Assembly: GCA_035606355.1 (NCBI GenBank)
Contig: DATNFO010000054.1
Coordinates: 66,203-130,202, forward strand
Source: Sulfopaludibacter sp035606355
Lineage (GTDB): Bacteria; Acidobacteriota; Terriglobia; Bryobacterales; Bryobacteraceae
Direction of reading: 5' to 3'
Length of the DNA: 64,000 nt
The translations under genes and the position numbers were made by a program. Numbering within the stretch: the first letter of the stretch is position 1; the number at the start of each line of letters is the position of its first letter. Below, piece after piece: positions 57,910 through 64,000 of this stretch. The notes below the pieces were generated by a model. It saw only the letters and a list, made by a program, of their open reading frames with translations, searched no databases and was not told where the DNA came from.

Positions 57910-59271
57910 CTAAATATTGACGGCGCGGCGAGCGAGGCCCATGGCTTCGCTCCAGAATGCGGCTGACGTGTGCGCGAGCTCCACCACGGCGTGAATGGCG
58001 CTGACGAATTCTTCAATTTGTTCGTGAGTGGCAACCAGCGGGGGAGCCGCTTTCAGCACCATGAAATTGTTGCCGCAGATCTGGGTGAGAATGCCGTAGT
58101 CGCGGAACAGGCGCATGACGAGCACCTGTCCGAACATGCCGGCGTGGATGGCGCGGAAAGCTTCGAAAGGGACGCGCAGGCGAAGCGACTTTGGCGCCTG
58201 GAATTCAATGCCGGAGAGGAGCCCTTCGCCGCGAACATCCTTCACCATCTCGTATGGGGCGAGGGCGTGCGTCAGGCGGCGGCGCAGTTCATCGCCAAGT
58301 TCAATGGCGCGCGCGCCGAGCGATTCTTCTTCGAGCACATCCATGGTGGCGAGGCCGGCGCGCATGGCGAGCGCATTTTCGCCGAACGTGGAGGCGTGGA
58401 CGAAGGCGCGCCGCAGGGAACTGAAAACCGATTTCGAAATCGCTTCCGTGGTGAGCACCGCGCCCACGGGAACGAGTCCGCCGCTCAGCGCCTTGGCGAG
58501 CACTACCATGTCAGGCTCCACGCCGAAGCGATGCGCCGCCAGAAAGGGGCCGGTGCGGAACATGCCGGTTTGCACTTCGTCGAGCACCAATAACGTGCCG
58601 TAGCGCCGACAGAGTTGCCGGGCAGTTCGCAGGTACGTGGCATCGGGAATGCGGATGCCCCCTTCGGCTTGAATCGGCTCGACGATGAAGGCTGCAAACG
58701 GCCGGGTGGAGAGCTGCTGTTCGAGCGCGGCGGCATCGCCGAACGGGATGCACTCCGTTCCGGGCAGCAGCGGGCCGAAGCCTTCGGTCCAGAACTCGTC
58801 GCTCATCAGGGAAAGCGCGCCGCAGGTCATGCCGTGAAATGCGTGATCGGCGGAAAGGAGTCCGGCGCGTCCGGTGTGGGAGCGCGCGAACTTGATGGCG
58901 GTCTCGACGCCCTCGCTGCCGGAGCTGCAAAAGAAAGCGCGGGTGAGGCCGCTGCCCGCGGCTTCACAGAGCCGCTGCGCGAGTTGCGCGGCGAGCTCGG
59001 GAACGTGACTCTGCAGCATCGCCGGTCCGCTGCGCTGCAATTCGTCCTGCAAGGCGGCGACGACGGCAGGGTGGTTGTGACCCGTGTTGTGGACACAGTA
59101 GCCGGAGAGGAAGTCGAGGACGCGGCGGCCATCCGCGGTGAAGAGCTCGGCGCCGGAGCATCGCTCATACCGCTCATTCATTTGCAGCAGGTTCAGCAGC
59201 CGAACCCATTGAGGGTTCACGTGTTGCGCGTAGACAGTATCCAGCGACGGCGCACCGGTGGTAGCTTGCAT
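57910..59271 (-). CDS. Class III pyridoxal-phosphate aminotransferase
   Basis: The product is 453 aa from ATG 59271, with GAGGGGA upstream. The class III motifs are LDFLSGYCVHNTGHNHPAVV, the cofactor loop FFCSSGSEGVETAIKF, LLVLDEVQTGMFRTG and the Schiff-base Lys in VVLAKALSGGLVPVGA. The family includes ornithine, acetylornithine and 4-aminobutyrate aminotransferases and the hopanoid enzyme HpnO. Its coupling to a geranylgeranyl reductase-like flavoprotein and YceI points away from plain amino-acid metabolism and towards a lipid or amino-lipid product. That is inference. Confidence 0.9.
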   Translation of the reverse strand: MQATTGAPSLDTVYAQHVNPQWVRLLNLLQMNERYERCSGAELFTADGRRVLDFLSGYCVHNTGHNHPAVVAALQDELQRSGPAMLQSHVPELAAQLAQRLCEAAGSGLTRAFFCSSGSEGVETAIKFARSHTGRAGLLSADHAFHGMTCGALSLMSDEFWTEGFGPLLPGTECIPFGDAAALEQQLSTRPFAAFIVEPIQAEGGIRIPDATYLRTARQLCRRYGTLLVLDEVQTGMFRTGPFLAAHRFGVEPDMVVLAKALSGGLVPVGAVLTTEAISKSVFSSLRRAFVHASTFGENALAMRAGLATMDVLEEESLGARAIELGDELRRRLTHALAPYEMVKDVRGEGLLSGIEFQAPKSLRLRVPFEAFRAIHAGMFGQVLVMRLFRDYGILTQICGNNFMVLKAAPPLVATHEQIEEFVSAIHAVVELAHTSAAFWSEAMGLARRAVNI

Positions 59272-59349
59272 CGTTCCCCTCAAAGGAATGTCTTCAACGA
59301 TACGGACGGCTCGGTCTAATACCGGGTTTCGTCAGGTTCGGGTACGGCC

Positions 59350-60669
59350 TTAGCTCTTTCGGGCCCGGCTCCACAAGTAGTAGACAGGTATACCGGTTGC
59401 GATCAATCCGCCGCCCGCGAGCGCGGGACCGGGGGTGGCGATGCAGGTGCCGATTACGAAGGTCGTGGCGACGCCGATAAAGAGGATGAGGGTGACGGGG
59501 TAGCCGGGCATGCGGTATGGGCGCGCGCGGCCGGGCTCACGGCGGCGGAGGATGATGACGCCTGTGGCCGTGAGTCCGTAGGAGATCCACGAGGCGAACA
59601 TAGCGTACGAGGCAAGAGATTCATACGTTCCGCTGAGGACCAGCACGGCGGACCACACGCAGAAGATCGCGATGGAGAACGCGGGGGTTCCGAAGCGCGC
59701 GTGCACTTCGCCCATGCGGCGGAAGAACAGGCCGTCGCGGGCTTGCGCGAAGTAGATGCGCGGGGCGGTCATTACCCATCCGTTCATCGATCCGGCGATG
59801 GAGAACAGAACGGTAATGGTGACGAGCACTCCGCCGGCGGAGCCGATGATGCGCTCGGCGGCGAGCGCGCCGACACGGTCCGTGGCGGCGATTTCGGCGA
59901 GGGGAAGCACGCGCATGTATGCGAGGTTCGCCAGGACGTAAACAGACATGACGATAGCCAGCCCGATGGCGGCGGCACGCGTGAGGTTGCGGTGCGGCTC
60001 GCGAACTTCGCCGGCGACGAAGCTGAGCGCGCCCCAGCCGTCGTAGGAAAGCAAGCACGCCATGAAAGCGATGTTGAAGCGGCTGAAGGTGAGCGGCACG
60101 GAATATGGGGCCGCCGGCGCGGCGCGGTGCGCGAGGAAGAAAGCGCCCGCGATCAGCACCGCGAGTCCGGAGATCTTGAGAACGGCGCAGATGTTCTGGA
60201 AGGCTGCGCCGGCGGTCACGCGGCGGTAATTGAACGCGGCGACGACGACGATCAGCGCGAGGGCGACCGCTTTGGCCTCCCACGGCGAAAGCGGGATCAG
60301 GTAGCCGAGGTAATTGGAGAACGCGATGCCGAGCCATGCCACCGAAGCGGAGAGGGCGACCGTGAAAAAGGTCCAACCGCAGAGGAAAGCGACCATCGGC
60401 CCGTAAGCTTCGCGCAGGTAGACGTAAGGTCCGCCGGTGGCGGGAATCATGGCCCCGAGTTCGGCGTAGGCAAGCGCTCCGAAGAGGGAGAGAATGCCGG
60501 CGAAGATCCACAGCGCGATGGCCGCGGTGGGCGACGAAAGGTTGCGCGCGACAAGGTTGGGAACGAGGAAAATGCCGGAGCCGATGATGGTGCCGGAGAC
60601 GATGCCGACGGCGTCGCGGAGGCGGAGTTTGCGGGCGAGGTCCGTGGTTTGGACGGCGGGGGCGTGCAA
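59350..60669 (-). CDS. APC family amino acid permease
   Basis: The product is about 439 aa. Twelve membrane spans begin with LRLRDAVGIVSGTIIGSGIF, the APC signature, and include FAGILSLFGALAYAELGAMI with GGPYVYLREAYGPMVAFLCG. The substrate is probably an amino acid or polyamine. The frame stays open to 60756, but that region is the reverse of a tRNA-Leu fragment. The most upstream plausible start outside it is TTG 60669. The gene's original 5' region may have been changed by integration. The C terminus is short and basic (YLWSRARKS). Confidence 0.9.
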   Translation of the reverse strand: MHAPAVQTTDLARKLRLRDAVGIVSGTIIGSGIFLVPNLVARNLSSPTAAIALWIFAGILSLFGALAYAELGAMIPATGGPYVYLREAYGPMVAFLCGWTFFTVALSASVAWLGIAFSNYLGYLIPLSPWEAKAVALALIVVVAAFNYRRVTAGAAFQNICAVLKISGLAVLIAGAFFLAHRAAPAAPYSVPLTFSRFNIAFMACLLSYDGWGALSFVAGEVREPHRNLTRAAAIGLAIVMSVYVLANLAYMRVLPLAEIAATDRVGALAAERIIGSAGGVLVTITVLFSIAGSMNGWVMTAPRIYFAQARDGLFFRRMGEVHARFGTPAFSIAIFCVWSAVLVLSGTYESLASYAMFASWISYGLTATGVIILRRREPGRARPYRMPGYPVTLILFIGVATTFVIGTCIATPGPALAGGGLIATGIPVYYLWSRARKS

Positions 60670-60728
60670 GGCAGGTAGGATATCACGAATGGCGAGCGGG
60701 GTTCGTGTTACATTCGATTTGTCACCGT

Positions 60729-60771
60729 GCCCGGGTGGCGAAACCGGCAGACGCAACGGACTTAAAATCCG
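60729..60771 (+). pseudogene. Truncated tRNA-Leu(UAA), 5' half (fragment A)
   Basis: GCCCGGG (acceptor 5' strand), TGGCGAAACCGGCAGACGC (D arm) and ACGGACTTAAAATCCG (anticodon arm, TAA) are present. The sequence then diverges: no variable arm, T arm or matching CCCGGGC is found downstream. The break lies right after the anticodon arm, the position expected for an attachment-site core. The D-arm/anticodon segment is identical over 26 nt to the intact tRNA at 61019-61312, once that gene's intron is removed. Confidence 0.7.
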
Positions 60772-60834
60772 AAACGCCTACTAGAAAACAAAGGGCTTTT
60801 ATGCTGAGTGCGACTCAAATCGCGACTCATGTAC

Positions 60835-60879
60835 GCGGAAGTGGCGAAATCGGTAGACGCAGGGGCCTTAAAATCCCCT
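60835..60879 (+). pseudogene. Truncated tRNA-Leu(UAA), 5' half (fragment B)
   Basis: GCGGAAG, TGGCGAAATCGGTAGACGC and an anticodon arm AGGGGCCTTAAAATCCCCT are followed by unrelated sequence. As in fragment A, the 3' half is missing. It has a different acceptor strand from A, so it is a separate tRNA-Leu-like remnant, not a simple duplication. Confidence 0.65.
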
Positions 60880-61018
60880 ATGCAAATCTGCTTTTTCAGC
60901 TACTTGCAGACGAATCGTAGCTGAAATCGTAGCTGGCACCACCACTGGCGGCGTTTGGCGTGTGCGTCTGAAAAGGCGTATGGGAGCCGGTGCTAGTTGT
61001 CGGCTGCGGGATCGGGTT

Positions 61019-61312
61019 TGGTGGCCCAAGTCGGAATCGAACCGACACTTCCCTTGCGGGAAAACGGATTTTCTTCCCACTTCGGCTTTCGCCGCCAGCC
61101 AATGCTCTGTTCGTGGGCTGGACTATGCCTTCATCTCAGGGAGATGGTTGCCGTCTAGTCTCTACACCTTCCCGTCACCGGGCTTGGTTCGGCGTTGGCA
61201 TCAGCATTACCTGTTAAGCGTTCACCGAATTTGACAACATTCACGCAGCAGATCGCTCTGCTGGTGCTCAATCGAACAAGTCCGTTGCGTCTGCCTATTT
61301 CGCCATTGGGCC
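61019..61312 (-). tRNA. tRNA-Leu(UAA), interrupted by a group I intron
   Basis: The 5' exon is 61312-61278 (35 nt): acceptor GGCCCAA, D arm and ACGGACTT. The 3' exon is 61072-61019 (54 nt): AAAATCCGT, a long variable arm TTCCC(GCAA)GGGAA, T arm GTCGG(TTCGATT)CCGAC, acceptor TTGGGCC, A and encoded CCA. Joined, they form a complete 89-nt class II tRNA. The 7-bp acceptor stem, 5-bp anticodon stem (ACGGA/TCCGT) and T stem are perfect. The anticodon U34-A35-A36 is split between U34 and A35, the site used by tRNA-Leu introns of cyanobacteria. It reads UUA and UUG codons. It lies 72 nt downstream of the integrase gene, on the same strand. Confidence 0.93.
61073..61277 (-). ncRNA. Group I self-splicing intron in tRNA-Leu(UAA)
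   Basis: The intron is 205 nt and has no ORF. The 5' splice site follows the exon U34, with GAG (in ATTGAG, intron bases 6-11) able to pair with exon CUU, including the conserved U-G at the splice site. The catalytic core is seen on the minus strand. GTAGAGACTAGACGG (61165-61151) matches the R element and GGCATAGTCC (61129-61120) the S element. Their GACTA/TAGTC pairing forms P7. CATCTC(CCT)GAGATG is P8. A GAAA-capped hairpin GGC(GAAA)GCC (61093-61084), enclosed by CCCAC/GTGGG, is P9. The last intron base is G (omega G). GAACCAAGCCCGG and CGGGAAGGTG resemble the P4-P6 region of cyanobacterial tRNA-Leu introns (IC3 subgroup, from memory). Confidence 0.9.
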
Positions 61313-61384
61313 ACTGCCGATCAAATTTAGGATATCAGGCGCAAGGTGGGCATGGGTTGGTTTGCCGTCGTCGGCCACCGGTAT

Positions 61385-62827
61385 CTAGGAAGCCGATGCA
61401 GCCTTGCGGCGAGTCCGAAGAGACGCAGCGATTCTCTCGCCTTGTTCGATGATCTCGCCTTCGTCCGGGTCAATGCAGTACCACTCGAACATCGAATCCG
61501 TCTTGTGCCCAAGCCACCGCTTGCATTCTTCCCGCCTCAAACCGGCCCTTTTGAAGATATCTAGCGCCGTGCGTCTCATGTCGTGCATTACGAGATCAGG
61601 GTGGCCTAATTCCGTGACGATATCCGTCCAACGGTCCCGAACGTATCCATAGCGAATCGGAGTGACATCGAACACTTCAAGGGCGCTGCACGGTAGCAAG
61701 TGTTCTTCGTGGACACGATCACGAAGGGTGAGCGCTCCATGCAAAATGGCGTCCGCTCCATCAGTCCGCAATCGGGACATCAACAGTTGGACGAACCGGG
61801 CGCTCTTCCCAAGGATCACCGCACCGTCTTCAGACTTCATCGTACCGGCCACACAAGCCCGTCCGATTCGCAAGTACTCAACTCTCTGCTGATCGTTTAG
61901 GCGAGTCACCGGGCCGTCCCGAACTATGCGTTCACCCCATCGAACGAAAACGAGATCCTGTTGCGGAAAATGCTGGTTTTTGATCGTATGTAGCCGTCGA
62001 AGTTCTCTGCCGAAGTCGCCAAAGATCACGGTCGTGAGGCCATCACGGTTCTTTATTACGTGACGGGGCAACCGGATAATCCCGTGAACATCATTGATTG
62101 GTTCATTCCACAATTCGATCCACGACCATTTCAATTGAAGTAATGCGCCCACTCGAATTCCAAGATGACATCCGGCGACGTAAAATGGTCGAACGTCTTC
62201 ATCGGCCTTCGGAATCAATTTGTCGTACAGGTCCAGTGTTAAGTATCCCTGCCGCCGCTTACAGTCCTCACCGAACGGAAGGAACGGCACAGCGGTCACA
62301 AGCGGCGGCGAATGCTTTATTCCCAGCCGAAAGGAACGTCGCAAGAGCGCAAAATCACGGTTGACTGTTGCCGAGGATACACCATCCACGAGCATTCGCT
62401 GTTTGCGGTAGATCCGCATAGAATCGGTTGTGACATGAGCCGCTACCATCCCGGAGATGCGATGGCGCTCGAACACCTTCAGCTTTTGCTCTGCGGCGAC
62501 TTCCGAACTCAACTTCTTCTCCCCATACGTCGAAATCAAATTCGCCATGAGATCCTTGATGGTCGTGCGATGGTTAACAGCCGTGATCGGCTCTCCGCTA
62601 TAGTACTGGTGGTTCAAGTCGGATAGCAGCCGTTTCGCCCAGAATTCACCTTCGTTTCCCTTGCCCGTGACACCTTGCGCCCGATACCACCACCGGACGG
62701 AGACTTCAATTCGTGAATAGAGCTTACGGGGCTTCGCCGGGTCGCTCCATGTCTGCCCAAACGGAAGGGGAAACTTAACCCACCACAGGCCGTCCTTTTG
62801 GTACATGCTCCCACGCTGTTTAGCCAA
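61385..62827 (-). CDS. int: Tyrosine site-specific integrase
   Basis: The product is 480 aa. The start is TTG 62827, supported by a near-perfect Shine-Dalgarno (GGAGGTGA) 5-6 nt upstream. An AP2-like/SAM-like N-terminal part (about 1-190) is followed by the catalytic domain. The first Arg is in HLGIRVGALLQLKW, the HxxR box is HDMRRTALDIF, followed by RWLGHKTDSMFEWYC with the second His and the nucleophilic Tyr. The spacing between the first Arg and the HxxR box is about 205 residues, longer than usual; the extra part (about 300-400) is not recognised. It is the recombinase of the element that starts here. It lies next to tRNA-Leu sequences that are typical targets. Confidence 0.93.
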   Translation of the reverse strand: MAKQRGSMYQKDGLWWVKFPLPFGQTWSDPAKPRKLYSRIEVSVRWWYRAQGVTGKGNEGEFWAKRLLSDLNHQYYSGEPITAVNHRTTIKDLMANLISTYGEKKLSSEVAAEQKLKVFERHRISGMVAAHVTTDSMRIYRKQRMLVDGVSSATVNRDFALLRRSFRLGIKHSPPLVTAVPFLPFGEDCKRRQGYLTLDLYDKLIPKADEDVRPFYVAGCHLGIRVGALLQLKWSWIELWNEPINDVHGIIRLPRHVIKNRDGLTTVIFGDFGRELRRLHTIKNQHFPQQDLVFVRWGERIVRDGPVTRLNDQQRVEYLRIGRACVAGTMKSEDGAVILGKSARFVQLLMSRLRTDGADAILHGALTLRDRVHEEHLLPCSALEVFDVTPIRYGYVRDRWTDIVTELGHPDLVMHDMRRTALDIFKRAGLRREECKRWLGHKTDSMFEWYCIDPDEGEIIEQGERIAASLRTRRKAASAS

Positions 62828-62882
62828 ATGTCACCTCCACCCTCCAAACCTGCGTATGGTAGCTCGACAAGTGTGCCGACTG

Positions 62883-63164
62883 TCAAGGTTTTCGTTTCTT
62901 ATGACGGCTCAAGTAGGCATTAAGTTCTCTTGAGTCAATGTATGCCCGCCGTCCCCCTCCGGGGTGGACCGCCGTCAATTCCTTTCGGTGGACCATCATT
63001 TTGATAGCATTCTTCGAGCGGTCAATCCGTTTGCCCGCCTTGCTATAACTCAGCAGATGCGATTGCTCTTCAGATTCTTCACTGCGCCTCTGAAGACGTT
63101 CCCTAGCCGCCAATCTCTTTACGACGGCATCTGCCACAAGATCTGCATCGTCATTCGTTATCAT
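62883..63164 (-). CDS. Excisionase-like helix-turn-helix protein
   Basis: The product is 93 aa from ATG 63164 (GAGGAA 12 nt upstream); a longer form from 63299 has an unconvincing Cys/Arg-rich extension. The C-terminal half shows the MerR/Xis-type winged helix pattern: LSYSKAGKRIDRSKNAIKMM, VHRKELTAVHPGGGRRAYID and a final SRELNAYLSRHKKRKP. Such proteins bind att sites and direct excision with the integrase, whose gene is 55 nt downstream on the same strand. A DNA-binding role in the element is likely; recombination directionality is inferred from position. Confidence 0.75.
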   Translation of the reverse strand: MITNDDADLVADAVVKRLAARERLQRRSEESEEQSHLLSYSKAGKRIDRSKNAIKMMVHRKELTAVHPGGGRRAYIDSRELNAYLSRHKKRKP

Positions 63165-63580
63165 TGCCACATCGGGTTCCTCGTATGGTTTACGCAGAAT
63201 CAATATCGGTCCAGTTCGAGGTGACAATCTCTGCAAGTAGGAATCGCCACACCAGTTGCAACGCCCTCTTGATCTGCCCTTTTCAGCAGAACACGGCATT
63301 CATTTCGATGTCCAGCAGTCTATCTTCATTTTTTTATGTGCATAGAAATGAGCCATTTTCTGATTTGAGTTATGGCGAGATGAAAGTGACATATCATCTG
63401 TCCGTACATGCACGCCATTTGATCTCACCACGCCTTATCTCCATCTCAGCCTAGATGTAGCTACCGGTCTCCATCTATTCTCATCTGACAAGATCAGATG
63501 TGTCTAGTTGGGTTGTCGGCGGGGGAGATGCAAGCTGTCCGTACCTTCGTTTAGGATGTGGAGTGAGGTGATGGTAGACA
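63165..63580. other. AT-richer intergenic region of the element
   Basis: This roughly 415-bp stretch between the excisionase-like gene and the methyltransferase holds no gene I can support. It is clearly lower in GC than the flanking chromosome, with runs such as TTTTTTTATGTG near 63330. It contains the inverted repeat listed separately and must hold the divergent promoters. Confidence 0.5.
63482..63500. promoter_or_regulatory. Inverted repeat, operator candidate
   Basis: CATCTGA(CAAGA)TCAGATG is a perfect 7-bp inverted repeat about 80 bp before the methyltransferase start. It is well placed for an element-encoded regulator or Xis binding. Confidence 0.4.
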
Positions 63581-64000
63581 ATGAGTCCTGCACGGGAACT
63601 GACTCACAGACATAAGGACCGCAACGCAGCGTTTGCGGCATCGCATATCTTCTGGGGCGATTGCGTAGATGTTATCCCAAATCTTCCAGACGGAGGAATT
63701 CAACTGTTCTTCTTCTCGCCGCCCTATGCAGAACAGCGAAAGGGGCATTACCCATCTGTCAGCGAGAAGCACTATCCGGCATGGATGAAGGAAGTGATGC
63801 GGAAGATCAGGCCGAAGCTCACTGGCAACGGAGTGGTTGGTATCGTTATCCGATCCCACATCCGAAACGGCGTAGTATCGCCCTACGTGGACGACATGAA
63901 GCAAGCATTACGGGATGACGAGTGGTGCCTGTGCAACGAAATCATCTGGTACAAATCCGATGCGTTCGCAGGTGGGAGTATCATCGGAAATCGAAGGGCA
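63581..64000 (+). CDS. DNA (cytosine-N4 or adenine-N6) methyltransferase, partial
   Basis: An open frame from ATG 63581 runs 140 codons to the window edge without a stop. The catalytic motif IV is FFFSPPYAEQRKG, preceded by FWGDCVDVIPNLPDGGIQL, the usual opening of the N4/N6 methylase family. SPPY is the form found in N4-cytosine and some N6-adenine enzymes. A later WYKSDAFAGGS segment also fits the family. It could be part of a restriction-modification or other defence locus carried by the element. The S-adenosylmethionine motif I (FxGxG), expected near the C terminus in the beta class, would be outside the window. Confidence 0.85.
   Translation, partial: MSPARELTHRHKDRNAAFAASHIFWGDCVDVIPNLPDGGIQLFFFSPPYAEQRKGHYPSVSEKHYPAWMKEVMRKIRPKLTGNGVVGIVIRSHIRNGVVSPYVDDMKQALRDDEWCLCNEIIWYKSDAFAGGSIIGNRRA

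Noticed and set aside
60729..60879. Two functional tRNA-Leu genes on the plus strand
   Set aside because: Both sequences stop being tRNA-like after the anticodon arm; no T arm or complementary acceptor strand (CCCGGGC or CTTCCGC) follows.
60962..61234. Plus-strand ORF of 90 aa
   Set aside because: It covers the minus-strand tRNA-Leu exon and group I intron and has no coding features.

Overview
The window is GC-rich, densely coded bacterial chromosome. Several features suggest an Acidobacteriota genome of the Solibacter/Bryobacter type: a Ser/Thr kinase fused to PD40 propeller repeats, a very long LmbE/PIG-L protein, several TonB-domain proteins, a PEP-CTERM protein beside polysaccharide-export genes, and families of non-coding palindromic repeats. 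This assignment is inference; there is no rRNA or marker gene that settles it.

Layout. 0-7 kb: a beta-helical DUF4097-like protein, a double-PDZ protein, secA, a Uma2-type nuclease and a membrane-anchored unknown. 6.9-7.0 kb: a consensus promoter and strong terminator enclose about 110 nt with no ORF, a small-RNA or leader candidate. 7-15 kb: an ABC exporter, RNase J, a GlcD-like FAD oxidase, a kinase-PD40 fusion and a TonB-domain protein. 15.4-18.6 kb: a four-gene operon (ABC ATPase, permease, DesK-like kinase, LuxR-type regulator) resembling drug- or lipid-sensing LnrLMN/JK modules. 18.8-25.3 kb: an OmpA-like protein, then tgt-yajC-secD-secF. 25.4-28.8 kb: TonB-ExbB-ExbD-ExbD-TPR lipoprotein. 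29-34.5 kb: Rel/SpoT, a DUF971 gene with a decayed tandem copy, an orphan TonB with its own promoter and terminator, and leucyl aminopeptidase. 34.6-43.8 kb: aconitase, two cyclophilins, an aldo/keto reductase, the LmbE protein, an enoyl-CoA hydratase and an AtuA C-terminal-like protein. 43.9-52.1 kb: BY-kinase, Wzz and Wza-like genes on the minus strand, divergent from a large histidine kinase and a sigma-54 activator. 52.2-60.7 kb: purH, tadA, a PEP-CTERM protein, a YceI/flavoprotein/TPR/aminotransferase operon and an amino-acid permease.

60.7-64 kb: the left end of an integrated element. Two truncated tRNA-Leu(UAA) 5' halves are followed by a complete minus-strand tRNA-Leu(UAA) gene whose anticodon is interrupted by a 205-nt group I intron. 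A tyrosine integrase, an excisionase-like protein and a DNA methyltransferase cut by the window edge follow. The intron-containing tRNA in an integration scar is the most striking item. I infer that the element may carry a replacement for a tRNA gene broken by integration.

Four families of non-coding palindromic repeats occupy many of the intergenic gaps. The largest is a roughly 190-bp MITE-like unit found at three loci. No CRISPR array, rRNA or transposase gene was seen.
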